Assembly: GCA_043783155.1 (NCBI GenBank)
Contig: JAYVZS010000141.1
Location: 47,784-111,783 of the forward strand
Direction of reading: 5' to 3'
Length of the DNA stretch: 64,000 nt
Origin: JAPLDA01 sp043783155
Lineage (GTDB): Bacteria > Bacteroidota > Bacteroidia > AKYH767-A > 2013-40CM-41-45
Numbering within the stretch: position 1 is the first letter of the stretch; the number at the start of each line of letters is the position of its first letter. Shown here in pieces: positions 19,078 to 27,707 of the stretch. The translations under genes were made by a program, and so were the position numbers. The notes under the pieces are model-generated. The model was not told the origin of the DNA and did not search any database. It saw only the letters and a list, made by a program, of their open reading frames with translations.

Positions 19078-20322
19078 ATGCGAAATTCAAAATCAATACT
19101 TGTTATTATTATTGTCTTTGCCTCTATAACAGCAAGCGGACAATGGACTTCTCTCAACTCATCAACAAGTCTCAACCTCGGCGTCATCAAACAAACCCCT
19201 TCAGGCGCGCTGTTGGTTGCAAGTTCCGGGGAAGCATTTCCACCTTCTTCGGGAATCATTTTGAAATCGGATAACGAAGGTGCTACGTGGTACATTGTGG
19301 CGAACAATAGCAAGGGATTCAGTGACATTGTATTTCCATCACAAAATTTTGGGCTGGCGATCGCGAAAAGCCGTGATACCATATTTAGGAGTACTGACGG
19401 AGGAAATACATGGCAGGAGCAATATTCAATAAATAGCTTTGGTTCAGGATATGGTTTCCCACAGGTTGCGTTTACGGATTCGCTCACCGGTTATGCACCC
19501 GGATATAAAACAAGCGACGGAGGTAACTCCTGGGTTTTGCAAAACCAGACGCTAAATTTTTTTCCTTACGTGCCAGCTGGCATAACATTCCTGAACGATT
19601 CTACGGGAGTTGTTGTTGGAAATGGATATTGGGGTGTTAATTATAAAACGACAGACAGGGGTGTGACGTGGTCTGCTGTAATCGTTCCTTATTTTACATG
19701 GGAAATTTATTCTGTTTATTTTCCAACTGCAAGCATCGGCTATTGCACAAGTAATAAATTGCAAACGGCACATGAAACAGAAATTTTAAAAACGGTGGAT
19801 GGTGGCGATACGTGGACAAGTATTTATACCCAATCTCCGTTTATCTATTGTCCATCTGTTTTTTGTACCGACTCCAATACGTGTTATGCAGTGGGCAGTT
19901 CAGGGACCATTATGAAAACGACGGATGGTGGTGTTACATGGGGTTCACAAGGATCAGGCACAACCCAAACTCTTCGAAAAGTTTTTTTCACCAATGCAGA
20001 TACCGGCTACATTGTCGGTGACAGCGGCACCATTCTGAAGACAACCAATGGCGGCGGCTTTGTCGGAATCCGGGAATCCATAGGCGATGCAACGTTTAAA
20101 GTGTTTCCCAGTCCTGCTCATGATGAATTGACGGTTGAGAACAATTTGAATCAATCAGTTCTATTCGGGTTGTACAATTCTATGGGAGAGAAAATCATCG
20201 ACAAAACATGGAAGGAAAAAATAAACAAGATTGATATATCCGCAGTTTCAAACGGAATATATTTTTATAAAATCACTTCTGAGAAAGGCATTCTTAAAGC
20301 AGGAAAAATTATTAAACACTAA
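19078..20322 (+). CDS. Secreted YCF48/BNR-repeat protein with type IX sorting domain
   Basis: Signal peptide (MRNSKSILVIIIVFASITASGQ) followed by a beta-propeller built from YCF48/BNR-like repeats: at least five units end in a T-D-G-G-x-T-W-type motif (STDGGNTW, TSDGGNSW, TTDRGVTW, TVDGGDTW, TTDGGVTW). The C-terminal 75 residues form a T9SS type A sorting domain (FKVFPSPAHDELTVEN, then NGIYFYKI and GKIIKH). It should cross the outer membrane through the type IX system and be anchored or released. The function is unknown; such proteins are often adhesins or surface layers. Confidence 0.87.
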   Translation: MRNSKSILVIIIVFASITASGQWTSLNSSTSLNLGVIKQTPSGALLVASSGEAFPPSSGIILKSDNEGATWYIVANNSKGFSDIVFPSQNFGLAIAKSRDTIFRSTDGGNTWQEQYSINSFGSGYGFPQVAFTDSLTGYAPGYKTSDGGNSWVLQNQTLNFFPYVPAGITFLNDSTGVVVGNGYWGVNYKTTDRGVTWSAVIVPYFTWEIYSVYFPTASIGYCTSNKLQTAHETEILKTVDGGDTWTSIYTQSPFIYCPSVFCTDSNTCYAVGSSGTIMKTTDGGVTWGSQGSGTTQTLRKVFFTNADTGYIVGDSGTILKTTNGGGFVGIRESIGDATFKVFPSPAHDELTVENNLNQSVLFGLYNSMGEKIIDKTWKEKINKIDISAVSNGIYFYKITSEKGILKAGKIIKH

Positions 20323-20343
20323 CCATTTCTAATTTCAATCCCC

Positions 20344-22125
20344 ATGAAACATTTATTATTTATTCTAATCGTCTTGTTGTTTTTAACAGGGATAAGCGCC
20401 GAAGCGCAAACTCCGCCTGTCTGGACACACGATATTAATTCTTCTCCCGATACAGCTTCTCTTTTTCCTGTCCGTACTCTCAATGACGACAGCAATCATG
20501 TATATGTATTAAGCACATACATGAAAACAGTGTCCGTCGGAAATGATGAGTATAAAATATATTTGAAAAAATATGATCAGGCGGGTGCGTTAATCTGGAC
20601 TTTAATATACGATCATGCCGGGACCGGTAAGCCGCAAGGGTTCGATATGGTGATGGACCATGATGGGAACTGTTACATTGCCGGCGGACTCATGGCAACG
20701 ACATACTCTAAACCTCTTATTATAAAAGTAAATACCGCCGGAGGTGTTTCATGGGAAAGAGATTCAACAACTGCTTTTAACTCTGGTAATTATGACCAGG
20801 TATTTTTTAATCACAATCGTTTGTATCTAAAGAGTTCTTATGGTATTGCGAAATTTGATTTAAGCGGCAGCGAACGTTGGTCGCTCGGTCTTCCGGTCGG
20901 TCGCATGGCCGTTGACAATGAGGGGCAGTCCATCGTCTCTGTCTATTTTGGAAACCCGACAAATATTTTGCGGTATGATTCTTCCGGCGTTTTAAATTTT
21001 TCTGATACAACGATCGATGCAATGCGGATTGCAACGGATGCCGACAACAACTTCTACCTGATGTCACATAATTATCCTGTGTATAATCTTACGAAATATG
21101 ATAGCGCCGGGAATTTCGAATGGAACAGAGATGTATTTTCACAAGCCAGTCCTTTTGGTGACATCGGTTTTGAGGTGTTGACGGATTTCAACAAGGATGT
21201 AATTCTGGTCGGCCTTGGTGACAGCATCTACAAGTGGTCGCCATCGGGTAATCTTATTTGGGCGAAGTCGATGCATCGTTTAGACAGTTACCTCATCTCT
21301 GCGAAAATTGTATTTAATAATCTTATTGCTGTCGCCGGAACATCGTACGATTCCGTCGGGTATTTCCTGAAGGTGTCAACGTTTGATCTTAATGGAGATG
21401 AGAACTGGTCGGGCGTTTACAACGGTAATACAGGCGGCTCGGAATTTGAAGTCGATTTCACCGTTGATAATTCCGGCATCTACACCATTGAAAATAATAA
21501 TCAGAATACTACACTGGCAAAATTTGCAAGCCCTTTTCAATCGGCGATTGATTACAATTTACTGTGTGTAGATAGTGTGTGGTACGATCCCGCCAATCCT
21601 GCTTTCGTCAATGTGAGAGTATTTAACGGCAATGTTTCTCATCTGAATTACCCTTCGGTGAGGGGCGTTTCGGCGAACGGAGATACAACCATCAATCCCC
21701 ATAACTTCGTAGATTATTTCGCGCATCTCGGAAATATCTACCTGACCTATCACGATTCGATTACAGTTACAGGCGTTACCGATTTCAGTCACTATACTTT
21801 TTTAATGAGTGAAGGTTTTGGCGATACCACGGCAGTGATCGGCTGGTGTGCCGGTGCTCCACAGGAAATAATTTCTATTACCGGAAGTGAAATAAAAATT
21901 TATCCCAATCCTGTTCACGATGCATTGATCATTGAAAGCGCCGGGTATGAAAATAAAAATTCCGTGATTCAAATTTTCAACGCGCTTGGTTCAATGGTGT
22001 TGGAAGAAAAATTATCGGCTGATGCCATGAACAGGATCAACGTTTCCGGTTTTGCTGATGGAATTTATTTCGGAAGAATAATGGCCGGTGGACAAGAGAG
22101 ACATTTTAAATTTGTGAAGGAATGA
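20344..22125 (+). CDS. Secreted beta-propeller-like protein with type IX sorting domain
   Basis: 593 residues with a signal peptide (ending ISAEAQ) and a C-terminal T9SS sorting domain (IKIYPNPVHDALIIES, then ADGIYFGRI and FKFVKE). The middle is made of repeated strands with motifs such as KYDQAGALIWTLIYD, KFDLSGSERWSLG, RYDSSGVLNF, KYDSAGNFEWNRD, KWSPSGNLIWAKS and TFDLNGDENWSGVYNG, the SBBP-like repeat seen in surface beta-propellers. It starts 21 bp after the YCF48 gene, so the two cargo proteins are probably co-expressed. Role unknown. Confidence 0.85.
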   Translation: MKHLLFILIVLLFLTGISAEAQTPPVWTHDINSSPDTASLFPVRTLNDDSNHVYVLSTYMKTVSVGNDEYKIYLKKYDQAGALIWTLIYDHAGTGKPQGFDMVMDHDGNCYIAGGLMATTYSKPLIIKVNTAGGVSWERDSTTAFNSGNYDQVFFNHNRLYLKSSYGIAKFDLSGSERWSLGLPVGRMAVDNEGQSIVSVYFGNPTNILRYDSSGVLNFSDTTIDAMRIATDADNNFYLMSHNYPVYNLTKYDSAGNFEWNRDVFSQASPFGDIGFEVLTDFNKDVILVGLGDSIYKWSPSGNLIWAKSMHRLDSYLISAKIVFNNLIAVAGTSYDSVGYFLKVSTFDLNGDENWSGVYNGNTGGSEFEVDFTVDNSGIYTIENNNQNTTLAKFASPFQSAIDYNLLCVDSVWYDPANPAFVNVRVFNGNVSHLNYPSVRGVSANGDTTINPHNFVDYFAHLGNIYLTYHDSITVTGVTDFSHYTFLMSEGFGDTTAVIGWCAGAPQEIISITGSEIKIYPNPVHDALIIESAGYENKNSVIQIFNALGSMVLEEKLSADAMNRINVSGFADGIYFGRIMAGGQERHFKFVKE

Positions 22126-22130
22126 TTGTT

Positions 22131-22185
22131 GGGGCGAATCGCATTCGCCCAATTAAATTATCATCGGGGCGAATCGCATTCGCCC
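22131..22185. repeat. Two REP-like palindromes downstream of the RAYT gene
   Basis: GGGGCGAATCGCATTCGCCC occurs identically at 22131-22150 and 22166-22185. Each has perfect 8-bp arms (GGGCGAAT/ATTCGCCC) around a 3-base loop. They lie just beyond the 3' end of the REP-associated transposase gene, the usual arrangement for a RAYT and the repeats it mobilises. Confidence 0.85.
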
Positions 22186-22188
22186 TAT

Positions 22189-22920
22189 TCAACCGGAGAA
22201 TCTATCTTCCTTCCAATTCAACGGATTATGAATAATGTAATTGGAAATATTTTCGAATGCCCGCTGATCACGAATAATATGCTCCCAATAATTGCGTTGC
22301 CAGACGGAAGATAATTTCTGTTGTCGGGGCGAATTGAACTGTCGGGGCGAATTGCATTCGCCCTTCTTTCCCGAATTGAATTCGCCCGAATCATATTCCC
22401 CCATTTTGCATTCTCCTCCGAATCTTATTTCATTAATTTGTTTTGTCACTGCTGATTTGTAACCGCGGACAATTGCTCCGATTGTTTTTGATGGTGATCG
22501 GAATGTCGGGACTGTCGGGGTGTATGGCAATACGGCCTTTTTATCGTTCTGTTCCGTTGGTCCATCAGGGGCGTATTGCCATATATCCGTGGGGGCGTAT
22601 TGCCATACGCCCCTATCGCCGCGGTCATCCCCGTTTCCATCGCCATCCGTTTCCACAATGATTATAATTCCATGCACATGATTTGGCATCACAACAAATT
22701 CCCCTAATTGGACATTCGGTCGCAACGATGGTGTTCTCATCCATTCATCGTATGCAATTTTTCCGAATTCATTCAACATCATTTTTCCATTTTCAATTTT
22801 TCCGAAAACATGTTTGCGATCATCGCAACAAATGGTAATGAAATACATTCCTTCTTTGGAATAATCGTATCCTTTCAGACGGATACTCCTTCGGTCGTGT
22901 TTGGCCGGGTTAAAAGACAT
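22189..22920 (-). CDS. REP-associated tyrosine transposase (RAYT, Y1/IS200-like)
   Basis: HUH-type single-strand nuclease domesticated to act on REP palindromes. The N-terminal block RRSIRLKGYDYSKEGMYFIT is typical of Bacteroidota RAYTs, the metal-binding HxH is in MPNHVHGIIII, and the catalytic Tyr is probably in the C-terminal ISNYIIHNPLNW. The start at 22920 (MSFNPAKHDRR) is chosen over 22953 because family similarity begins there. The stretch between the HUH motif and the C-terminus is unusual: it reads through REP-like palindromes, giving low-complexity peptides such as WQYAPTDIWQYAPDG and CNSPRQFNSPRQ. The reading frame is intact, so it may still be active. Confidence 0.87.
   Translation of the reverse strand: MSFNPAKHDRRSIRLKGYDYSKEGMYFITICCDDRKHVFGKIENGKMMLNEFGKIAYDEWMRTPSLRPNVQLGEFVVMPNHVHGIIIIVETDGDGNGDDRGDRGVWQYAPTDIWQYAPDGPTEQNDKKAVLPYTPTVPTFRSPSKTIGAIVRGYKSAVTKQINEIRFGGECKMGEYDSGEFNSGKKGECNSPRQFNSPRQQKLSSVWQRNYWEHIIRDQRAFENISNYIIHNPLNWKEDRFSG
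22344..22363. repeat. REP-like palindrome inside the RAYT coding sequence
   Basis: GGGGCGAATTGCATTCGCCC differs by one base from the two downstream REP copies and lies inside the transposase coding sequence without breaking its frame. Shorter partial copies flank it at 22326-22338 and about 22372-22387. Confidence 0.8.
22592..22613. repeat. Second type of REP-like palindrome inside the RAYT gene
   Basis: Arms GGGGCGTAT and ATACGCCCC pair perfectly around TGCC. Degenerate copies of the same unit lie at about 22517-22538 and 22567-22583. This is a different repeat family from the GGGGCGAAT type, found in the same variable part of the gene. Confidence 0.78.
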
Positions 22921-23042
22921 GATGATATGTGTTAACGGAAAAAAATAAAACAATTTTTCAGTTCAGAAAAGTGTCACAAATATATGCATCTGGCCAATGT
23001 TTTCCAAACGATGCTTCCGTGATTTCAGGAACCTGTTCTTTT

Positions 23043-23534
23043 TTATTTCCCGTTCTTCAGTTCCCGTTTCTTCAATGTCAAACCTGTTTCAATCGCCAGT
23101 TTTTCTGCGAGCACATTTCCCTGTTCAGTAAATGGCCAAACAAATAAAGCTTTGATCGGATGCTGTGAACGTATTTTCTCAATGGCCTCGAGACACAATT
23201 TTTTTGCAATACCTTTTCCCCTATATTCCGGTAGTGCCGTTGCCGAACACAAATACAAAGCATCATAACTCATTCCCGGAAGAGTCCGATCAAAAAGTTC
23301 TTGTTCGGAAATGCTGCCGCTTACAAATAGATTCATCAGTTCTGTTGTGGTTGGAATCACAAGTATCCACACACACGGGCCGTCACCTTCGTCGTATTCC
23401 GATAATGTGGCAGGATGAATCTTTTCCAGTTTTTCAATCACCTCCTCGTCCACCTGCAACTGTGCAGGATCGTTCCTTATCGCGAAAGTGTCTTCGATCA
23501 CTTTCATCATTCGGGAGAAGTTGGATTCTTTCAT
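23043..23534 (-). CDS. GNAT-family N-acetyltransferase
   Basis: Acetyl-CoA-dependent acyltransferase. The acetyl-CoA-binding motif A is visible as LYLCSATALPEYRGKGIAKKL (about 100-120), followed by a helix and a beta strand (KALFVWPF) and a final block NVLAEKLAIETGLTL. The first 80 residues are less typical. Substrate unknown. Single gene on the minus strand; a strong hairpin lies in its leader (23586-23617). Confidence 0.82.
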   Translation of the reverse strand: MKESNFSRMMKVIEDTFAIRNDPAQLQVDEEVIEKLEKIHPATLSEYDEGDGPCVWILVIPTTTELMNLFVSGSISEQELFDRTLPGMSYDALYLCSATALPEYRGKGIAKKLCLEAIEKIRSQHPIKALFVWPFTEQGNVLAEKLAIETGLTLKKRELKNGK

Positions 23535-23585
23535 CTTTTAGATATTTCCAGAAAGAAAAATATTCTTATTTGTACTTTGTCGGTT

Positions 23586-23617
23586 AAGTGCAAATATAGA
23601 AATCCATATTTGCACTT
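23586..23617. repeat. 12-bp perfect hairpin upstream of the GNAT gene
   Basis: AAGTGCAAATAT (23586-23597) and ATATTTGCACTT (23606-23617) are exact reverse complements around an 8-base loop. It lies 52 bp before the GNAT start in the 275-bp gap shared with the divergent CDP-alcohol transferase gene. On the minus strand it contains TATATTTG (23598-23591), which fits the Bacteroidota minus-7 box TAnnTTTG, so it may be an operator overlapping a promoter. A second GC-rich imperfect palindrome (around CCACCTGAGGCGG) lies near 23712-23738. Confidence 0.55.
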
Positions 23618-23812
23618 TATGTCGTTTGTTTGATCTGCAAAATAATTCGCGATTCACGAATTGTGTTCTTTTTCGTTGAAGGGTTCGCGCAACGTACATT
23701 AACTTCAGCGAAGTTCGCCCCACCTGAGGCGGATCGAACAACTGAATGGAATGTGTAAGCATCCCGTCTTATTTCAACAGATGTTTGCTATCTTGTGAGG
23801 TAGTAAAACGTG

Positions 23813-24397
23813 ATGGCAAAAAGCAGCTTCTATATTGTGAATGGCATTACAGTCTATCGGCTGGTTGCAGCACCTGTATTAATTGTTCTGGTACTAACAG
23901 GACAGACAGATATTTTTAAGTGGCTGCTGCTAGTTAGTTTTTCTACTGATTTCATAGACGGATATTTAGCGAGGGAATTCAAGGTGACCAGCATACTCGG
24001 CACAAAGCTCGACTCCATCGGCGATGATCTCACCATCGTTGCGGCCATCGTTGGTTTAGTTGTGCTAAAGCCCGGTTTTATTAAAGAGCAGATGGTCATC
24101 TTCGGGATCATGTTGATTCTTTACCTCTTGCAAACCATCCTTGCATTTGCGCGGTATGGAAAACTATCGGGTTTTCATACTTACTCAGCAAAGGTGGCCG
24201 CCATTCTGCAGGGAACATTCCTGATTCTGATATTTTTATTACCCGCTCCCATTTATCCTTTATTTTATGCAGCGGTTATCTTTACCATCATTGACCTGCT
24301 TGAAGAAATTATACTGATCATTCTTTTACCAAGATGGAAAGCTGATGTTAAAGGAATTTATTGGGTGATGAGGGAAAAGAAAAGAGGGTTGCATTAA
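23813..24397 (+). CDS. CDP-alcohol phosphatidyltransferase family protein
   Basis: Integral membrane enzyme that joins a CDP-activated alcohol (usually CDP-diacylglycerol) to an alcohol acceptor. The signature D-x2-DG-x2-AR-x8-G-x3-D-x3-D is complete at DFIDGYLAREFKVTSILGTK followed by LDSIGD (about residues 44-70). Four to six hydrophobic helices follow. The start is ATG at 23813 (a GTG immediately before it is in frame). At 195 residues it is in the range of phosphatidylglycerophosphate synthases, but the acceptor alcohol cannot be decided here. It precedes the defence island. Confidence 0.85.
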   Translation: MAKSSFYIVNGITVYRLVAAPVLIVLVLTGQTDIFKWLLLVSFSTDFIDGYLAREFKVTSILGTKLDSIGDDLTIVAAIVGLVVLKPGFIKEQMVIFGIMLILYLLQTILAFARYGKLSGFHTYSAKVAAILQGTFLILIFLLPAPIYPLFYAAVIFTIIDLLEEIILIILLPRWKADVKGIYWVMREKKRGLH

Positions 24398-24537
24398 TAA
24401 ATACAATTCTTTATATTTTCATTCTTGGTTTTGATTACAATACAATCATTCGTCGAGTTGATAACTTTTTATAAGTTTTTCTTGAAGAATATTGATCTGT
24501 CCGTAAATTTGTCCGCAACTACAAAAATATTTCTAAA

Positions 24538-26757
24538 ATGATTCATGTAAAGTTTTATCTTGACAAAGCAGATAAGAGTAAGTTATTTCCTGTGCACCTT
24601 GTTATCAGGCATAAGAAAGTCCATATTAAGGTTGCAACAGGAGTGAAGCTTAAAAGGAAAGATTGGGACAATAAAAATCAAGTTGTAAAAGATTCTGACT
24701 ATAGCCATAAATCTAATAACAAGTTTTTTTCTTTTATTAAACTTGAAGTAGAGAAGTACATAAAAACATCTCCTCCGTCAAAGCTCACGAATAAAAAAAT
24801 AAAAGAAAAGATTCTTTCGTTGGTCAGTTCGAGAAAGGAAAATGCTAGAAAAATAGTTTTCGAGGATTCTGCGTATTATGAAGGCAAAGAACGAGTAACT
24901 TTTATCGATTTGTTTGCAGGGGCAGGAGGATTTAGTGAAGGATTTTTACAAGCAGAGCATGGCAAACACCTGTACGATTTTTTATTGGGAAGTGATATAA
25001 ATGATAATTGTGAATTGACCCATTTGGCACGTTACAACCATCAACTAGGATTGGATGCTGAGTTCTTGCGCCAAGATATTACGGAGCCGGATTTTTTAGA
25101 TAATCTTCTAAAGAAGATTAAGGACAAGGCTGTTGATGTTGTTTGCGGGGGGCCACCTTGCCAAAGTTTTAGCTTAGCGGGAAAAAGAAAAAAGTTTGAT
25201 AAGAAAGATGATTTGTTTTCTCATTACCTCAAAGTAATTCGTCAATTAAGACCGAAGTATTTTGTAATGGAAAATGTGAAAGGGATTTTGACGAAGGAGA
25301 ATGGTAAGATTCGAGAGATGATCTTGCAAGAGATTCGTTCTATTGTTGATTTAAAAGAGTTTAACGAGTTGCTAAAGTTTGTTGCAGAGCTAAAAGCAGT
25401 TGAGCGGGAAAATACTTTTTTGCTTGAGAGTTTGTATCTCCGTTTACAGTTTGAAAACGCGAAGGAGAATGAATTAGAAAAAGTTAAAGAAAAATACATC
25501 TTAAATGTTGAATCGAAGTTTAAGGTACTAACTCCTAAAATTGTTGATTACAAAACGAGCAAGACGGATAAGAATATCAGCACGATTCGCCATGGATTCA
25601 ATTTGTTAAAACGCACAAAAGAATTGGAGTACATCAGGAAAAAGGTGATCCATGAAAAGACATTTTGTGATTTGGACAACGATTTTTTTATTGAAAGCTA
25701 CAATGATTTTTTAAATACAATTGAAGCGGAAACGATTGTTGATTCAATTAATTCAGCCTTTAAGAATATTAAACTGTCAGAGAAATATAAAGGTGAGGTT
25801 GATGAAATTATTTCGGCTCTTGAAATATACTTGTATTCGTTTGATGAATGTGTGAATGGGTTAAAACCCTTTATTAAAATGGCAAATAGGGATAACGAGT
25901 TTGAAGAAATTCTGTCGCATATACGATTGTATAATATCGAAGCACCATTTGTTGCCTTGGCATCAAATTATGGAGTACCACAAAATCGTGAACGAGTTTT
26001 ATTCATTGGTTGCAGGAAGGACCAGAAGCTAATTAAAGCGATTCCACCAACCGTATCTGAAAAGGAGAAAGTTACTGTATTTGAAGCATTACATGATTTG
26101 GATTTTCTCGAAAATGATGACGAGAAATTTGATTATGAACCAATAGATTTGAAAGCACGCTATAATGGTACTACTGAAAAGATGAAACAGCTTTTGAAGA
26201 AACGAGCTGCGGATGGAAGAGTGGATGAGAATAAAGGTTTATCGTATGCAGAATGGTCTAGGAAAGGACGATTGAACGGACGGTTCGCGGATGCACGACA
26301 CCCGTTTTATGTAAGAAATTTTGAGGAGCTTAACAATTTAATGCATATACCGGTTCGATTGCATAATCATAAAACGAGTAACCAAAATGCAGATGTAATT
26401 AAAAGACTGGAAGTTATTTTAAATGAAGGTGATTATAATTTGGCAAAGAGTAAATTAAAAAAATTAGGATTGGAGTCGGATAAGAGAAATTACAATGTGC
26501 TTAAGCCAGGTTCTCAAAGCCCCACTATAATGACCATAGCGGATGACTATATACATTTTTCAAACCCGAGAGCATTGACCGTTCGCGAGATGGCACGCTT
26601 GCAATCATTTGATGATTCGTTTGTCTTTCAAGGCAAGCGTTCTACGGGAGGTGATAAAAGAAAATCGGAAGTACCTCAATACACTTTGGTTGGGAATGCT
26701 GTTCCGCCATTGTTAGCAAGGGCCGTGGCGATGGAGATTTTGAAAAACATTAAATAA
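24538..26757 (+). CDS. DNA (cytosine-5-)-methyltransferase with N-terminal integrase-like arm domain
   Basis: Modification enzyme transferring a methyl group from SAM to C5 of cytosine. Motif I is FIDLFAGAGGFSEGF (122-136), the catalytic Cys is C208 in GGPPCQSFS, motif VI is ENV (245-247), motif VIII is QNRERV (482-487), motif IX is TVREMARLQSF (681-691) and motif X is LVGNAVPP (717-724). Two features are odd. Residues 1-75 (MIHVKFYLDKADKSKLFPVH, then TGVKLKRKDWD) look like the arm DNA-binding domain of Bacteroidota tyrosine recombinases. A helical insert of about 200 residues (262-465) splits motifs VI and VIII. Length 739 is therefore far above the usual 350-450. It converges on the endonuclease gene with an 8-bp gap. 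Confidence 0.93.
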   Translation: MIHVKFYLDKADKSKLFPVHLVIRHKKVHIKVATGVKLKRKDWDNKNQVVKDSDYSHKSNNKFFSFIKLEVEKYIKTSPPSKLTNKKIKEKILSLVSSRKENARKIVFEDSAYYEGKERVTFIDLFAGAGGFSEGFLQAEHGKHLYDFLLGSDINDNCELTHLARYNHQLGLDAEFLRQDITEPDFLDNLLKKIKDKAVDVVCGGPPCQSFSLAGKRKKFDKKDDLFSHYLKVIRQLRPKYFVMENVKGILTKENGKIREMILQEIRSIVDLKEFNELLKFVAELKAVERENTFLLESLYLRLQFENAKENELEKVKEKYILNVESKFKVLTPKIVDYKTSKTDKNISTIRHGFNLLKRTKELEYIRKKVIHEKTFCDLDNDFFIESYNDFLNTIEAETIVDSINSAFKNIKLSEKYKGEVDEIISALEIYLYSFDECVNGLKPFIKMANRDNEFEEILSHIRLYNIEAPFVALASNYGVPQNRERVLFIGCRKDQKLIKAIPPTVSEKEKVTVFEALHDLDFLENDDEKFDYEPIDLKARYNGTTEKMKQLLKKRAADGRVDENKGLSYAEWSRKGRLNGRFADARHPFYVRNFEELNNLMHIPVRLHNHKTSNQNADVIKRLEVILNEGDYNLAKSKLKKLGLESDKRNYNVLKPGSQSPTIMTIADDYIHFSNPRALTVREMARLQSFDDSFVFQGKRSTGGDKRKSEVPQYTLVGNAVPPLLARAVAMEILKNIK

Positions 26758-26765
26758 ATTAAATG

Positions 26766-27707
26766 TTACAGCCCGAAGTAATTCAAGACCCCACTGCTGT
26801 TTAATTCAGGTAACGCTGTTCTAATATCGGTTCTAAGGCTTGTTCTTGAACCTGAGTTGAAGTTATTAGTAAAAATTTCTTTCATCGATTTTGCAACATT
26901 CGGAACAGTTGGTTTTCCCCAATAATTTCCTCCCGAAAGGTTAGTAACCCGTTTTATGGCTACGGAGTTTGCTGCATATATAGTGTTTTGATTTGAGGGT
27001 ACAGTTGCGAATGAATAAGTAAAGCTCCGTGCGTTCTGAATACTAAAAGTATTCCTACCAATTGTAATATTTCTACCTCTAAAACCACCAGCAGAATAAA
27101 TCATGTCCCATAACATAGGTATTTGAGCATTATCATTCCAGTTTGTTTTACACTGAATTATTCCGATTTCGTATTGATTAAAATCTCGGCCTGCTAAAAG
27201 ATCAGTCATCCTTGTATTTATTCTTCTTCGTTGCGATGTTGGAATTAGAACCCCACTATTATCATTTATCGTAAGGAGGTTTAGACTGGTATTATAGTTA
27301 TTTGAATTTGGAAAAATGATTACTGTAATGTCGGACTCAGTATTACATGCAAAGTTTCCATAATTAACTGTAATCGCATCTCGAATTGGTTCTGGCACCA
27401 AACTCATTTTTTTTATAGCAACAATTCTACTCCCAACGGTGCACAAATTGATGTACCAACAAATCAAAGATTCCCAGGCTGTTCCACCTCCCGATAATTC
27501 TCCTTGTCCACGCCCTGTGCCACCAGTAGTTCTGAAAATTTCTGATAGATGGTCGCCAAGACTGATAATTTCATTCTCGGTATAATTTGCACCTAACAGA
27601 CGGATTATTTCCGGTTGCCAGGTTCTCCAACATGCCTGAAAGGTATTTGTACTAAAAAGATTTTCAACTGCAATTTTTCTAAAGATATCAGGGATTGTAT
27701 CGTACAT
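26766..27707 (-). CDS. Predicted type II restriction endonuclease (PD-(D/E)XK-like)
   Basis: No named family is recognised with certainty, but the layout suggests a PD-(D/E)XK nuclease: E79 in GTAWESL, then E124-S-D126, then Q185-C-K187 in IIQCKTNWNDNAQIPMLWD, where Q-x-K would replace (D/E)-x-K as in some type II enzymes. It ends 8 bp from the end of the cytosine methyltransferase (convergent), and its start overlaps the end of the glycosylase gene by 20 bp. Position beside a 5mC methyltransferase is the main support for calling it the cognate restriction enzyme. Its recognition sequence cannot be told. Confidence 0.72.
   Translation of the reverse strand: MYDTIPDIFRKIAVENLFSTNTFQACWRTWQPEIIRLLGANYTENEIISLGDHLSEIFRTTGGTGRGQGELSGGGTAWESLICWYINLCTVGSRIVAIKKMSLVPEPIRDAITVNYGNFACNTESDITVIIFPNSNNYNTSLNLLTINDNSGVLIPTSQRRRINTRMTDLLAGRDFNQYEIGIIQCKTNWNDNAQIPMLWDMIYSAGGFRGRNITIGRNTFSIQNARSFTYSFATVPSNQNTIYAANSVAIKRVTNLSGGNYWGKPTVPNVAKSMKEIFTNNFNSGSRTSLRTDIRTALPELNSSGVLNYFGL

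Noticed and set aside
22126..22700. Possible CRISPR array from repeated GGGGCG units
   Set aside because: The units are palindromic, irregularly spaced and partly inside a coding gene, which fits REP elements and not CRISPR; there are no cas genes.
24538..24840. Whole gene as a tyrosine recombinase
   Set aside because: Only the arm-like domain is present; all catalytic motifs belong to a cytosine methyltransferase and no recombinase R-H-R-Y residues follow.
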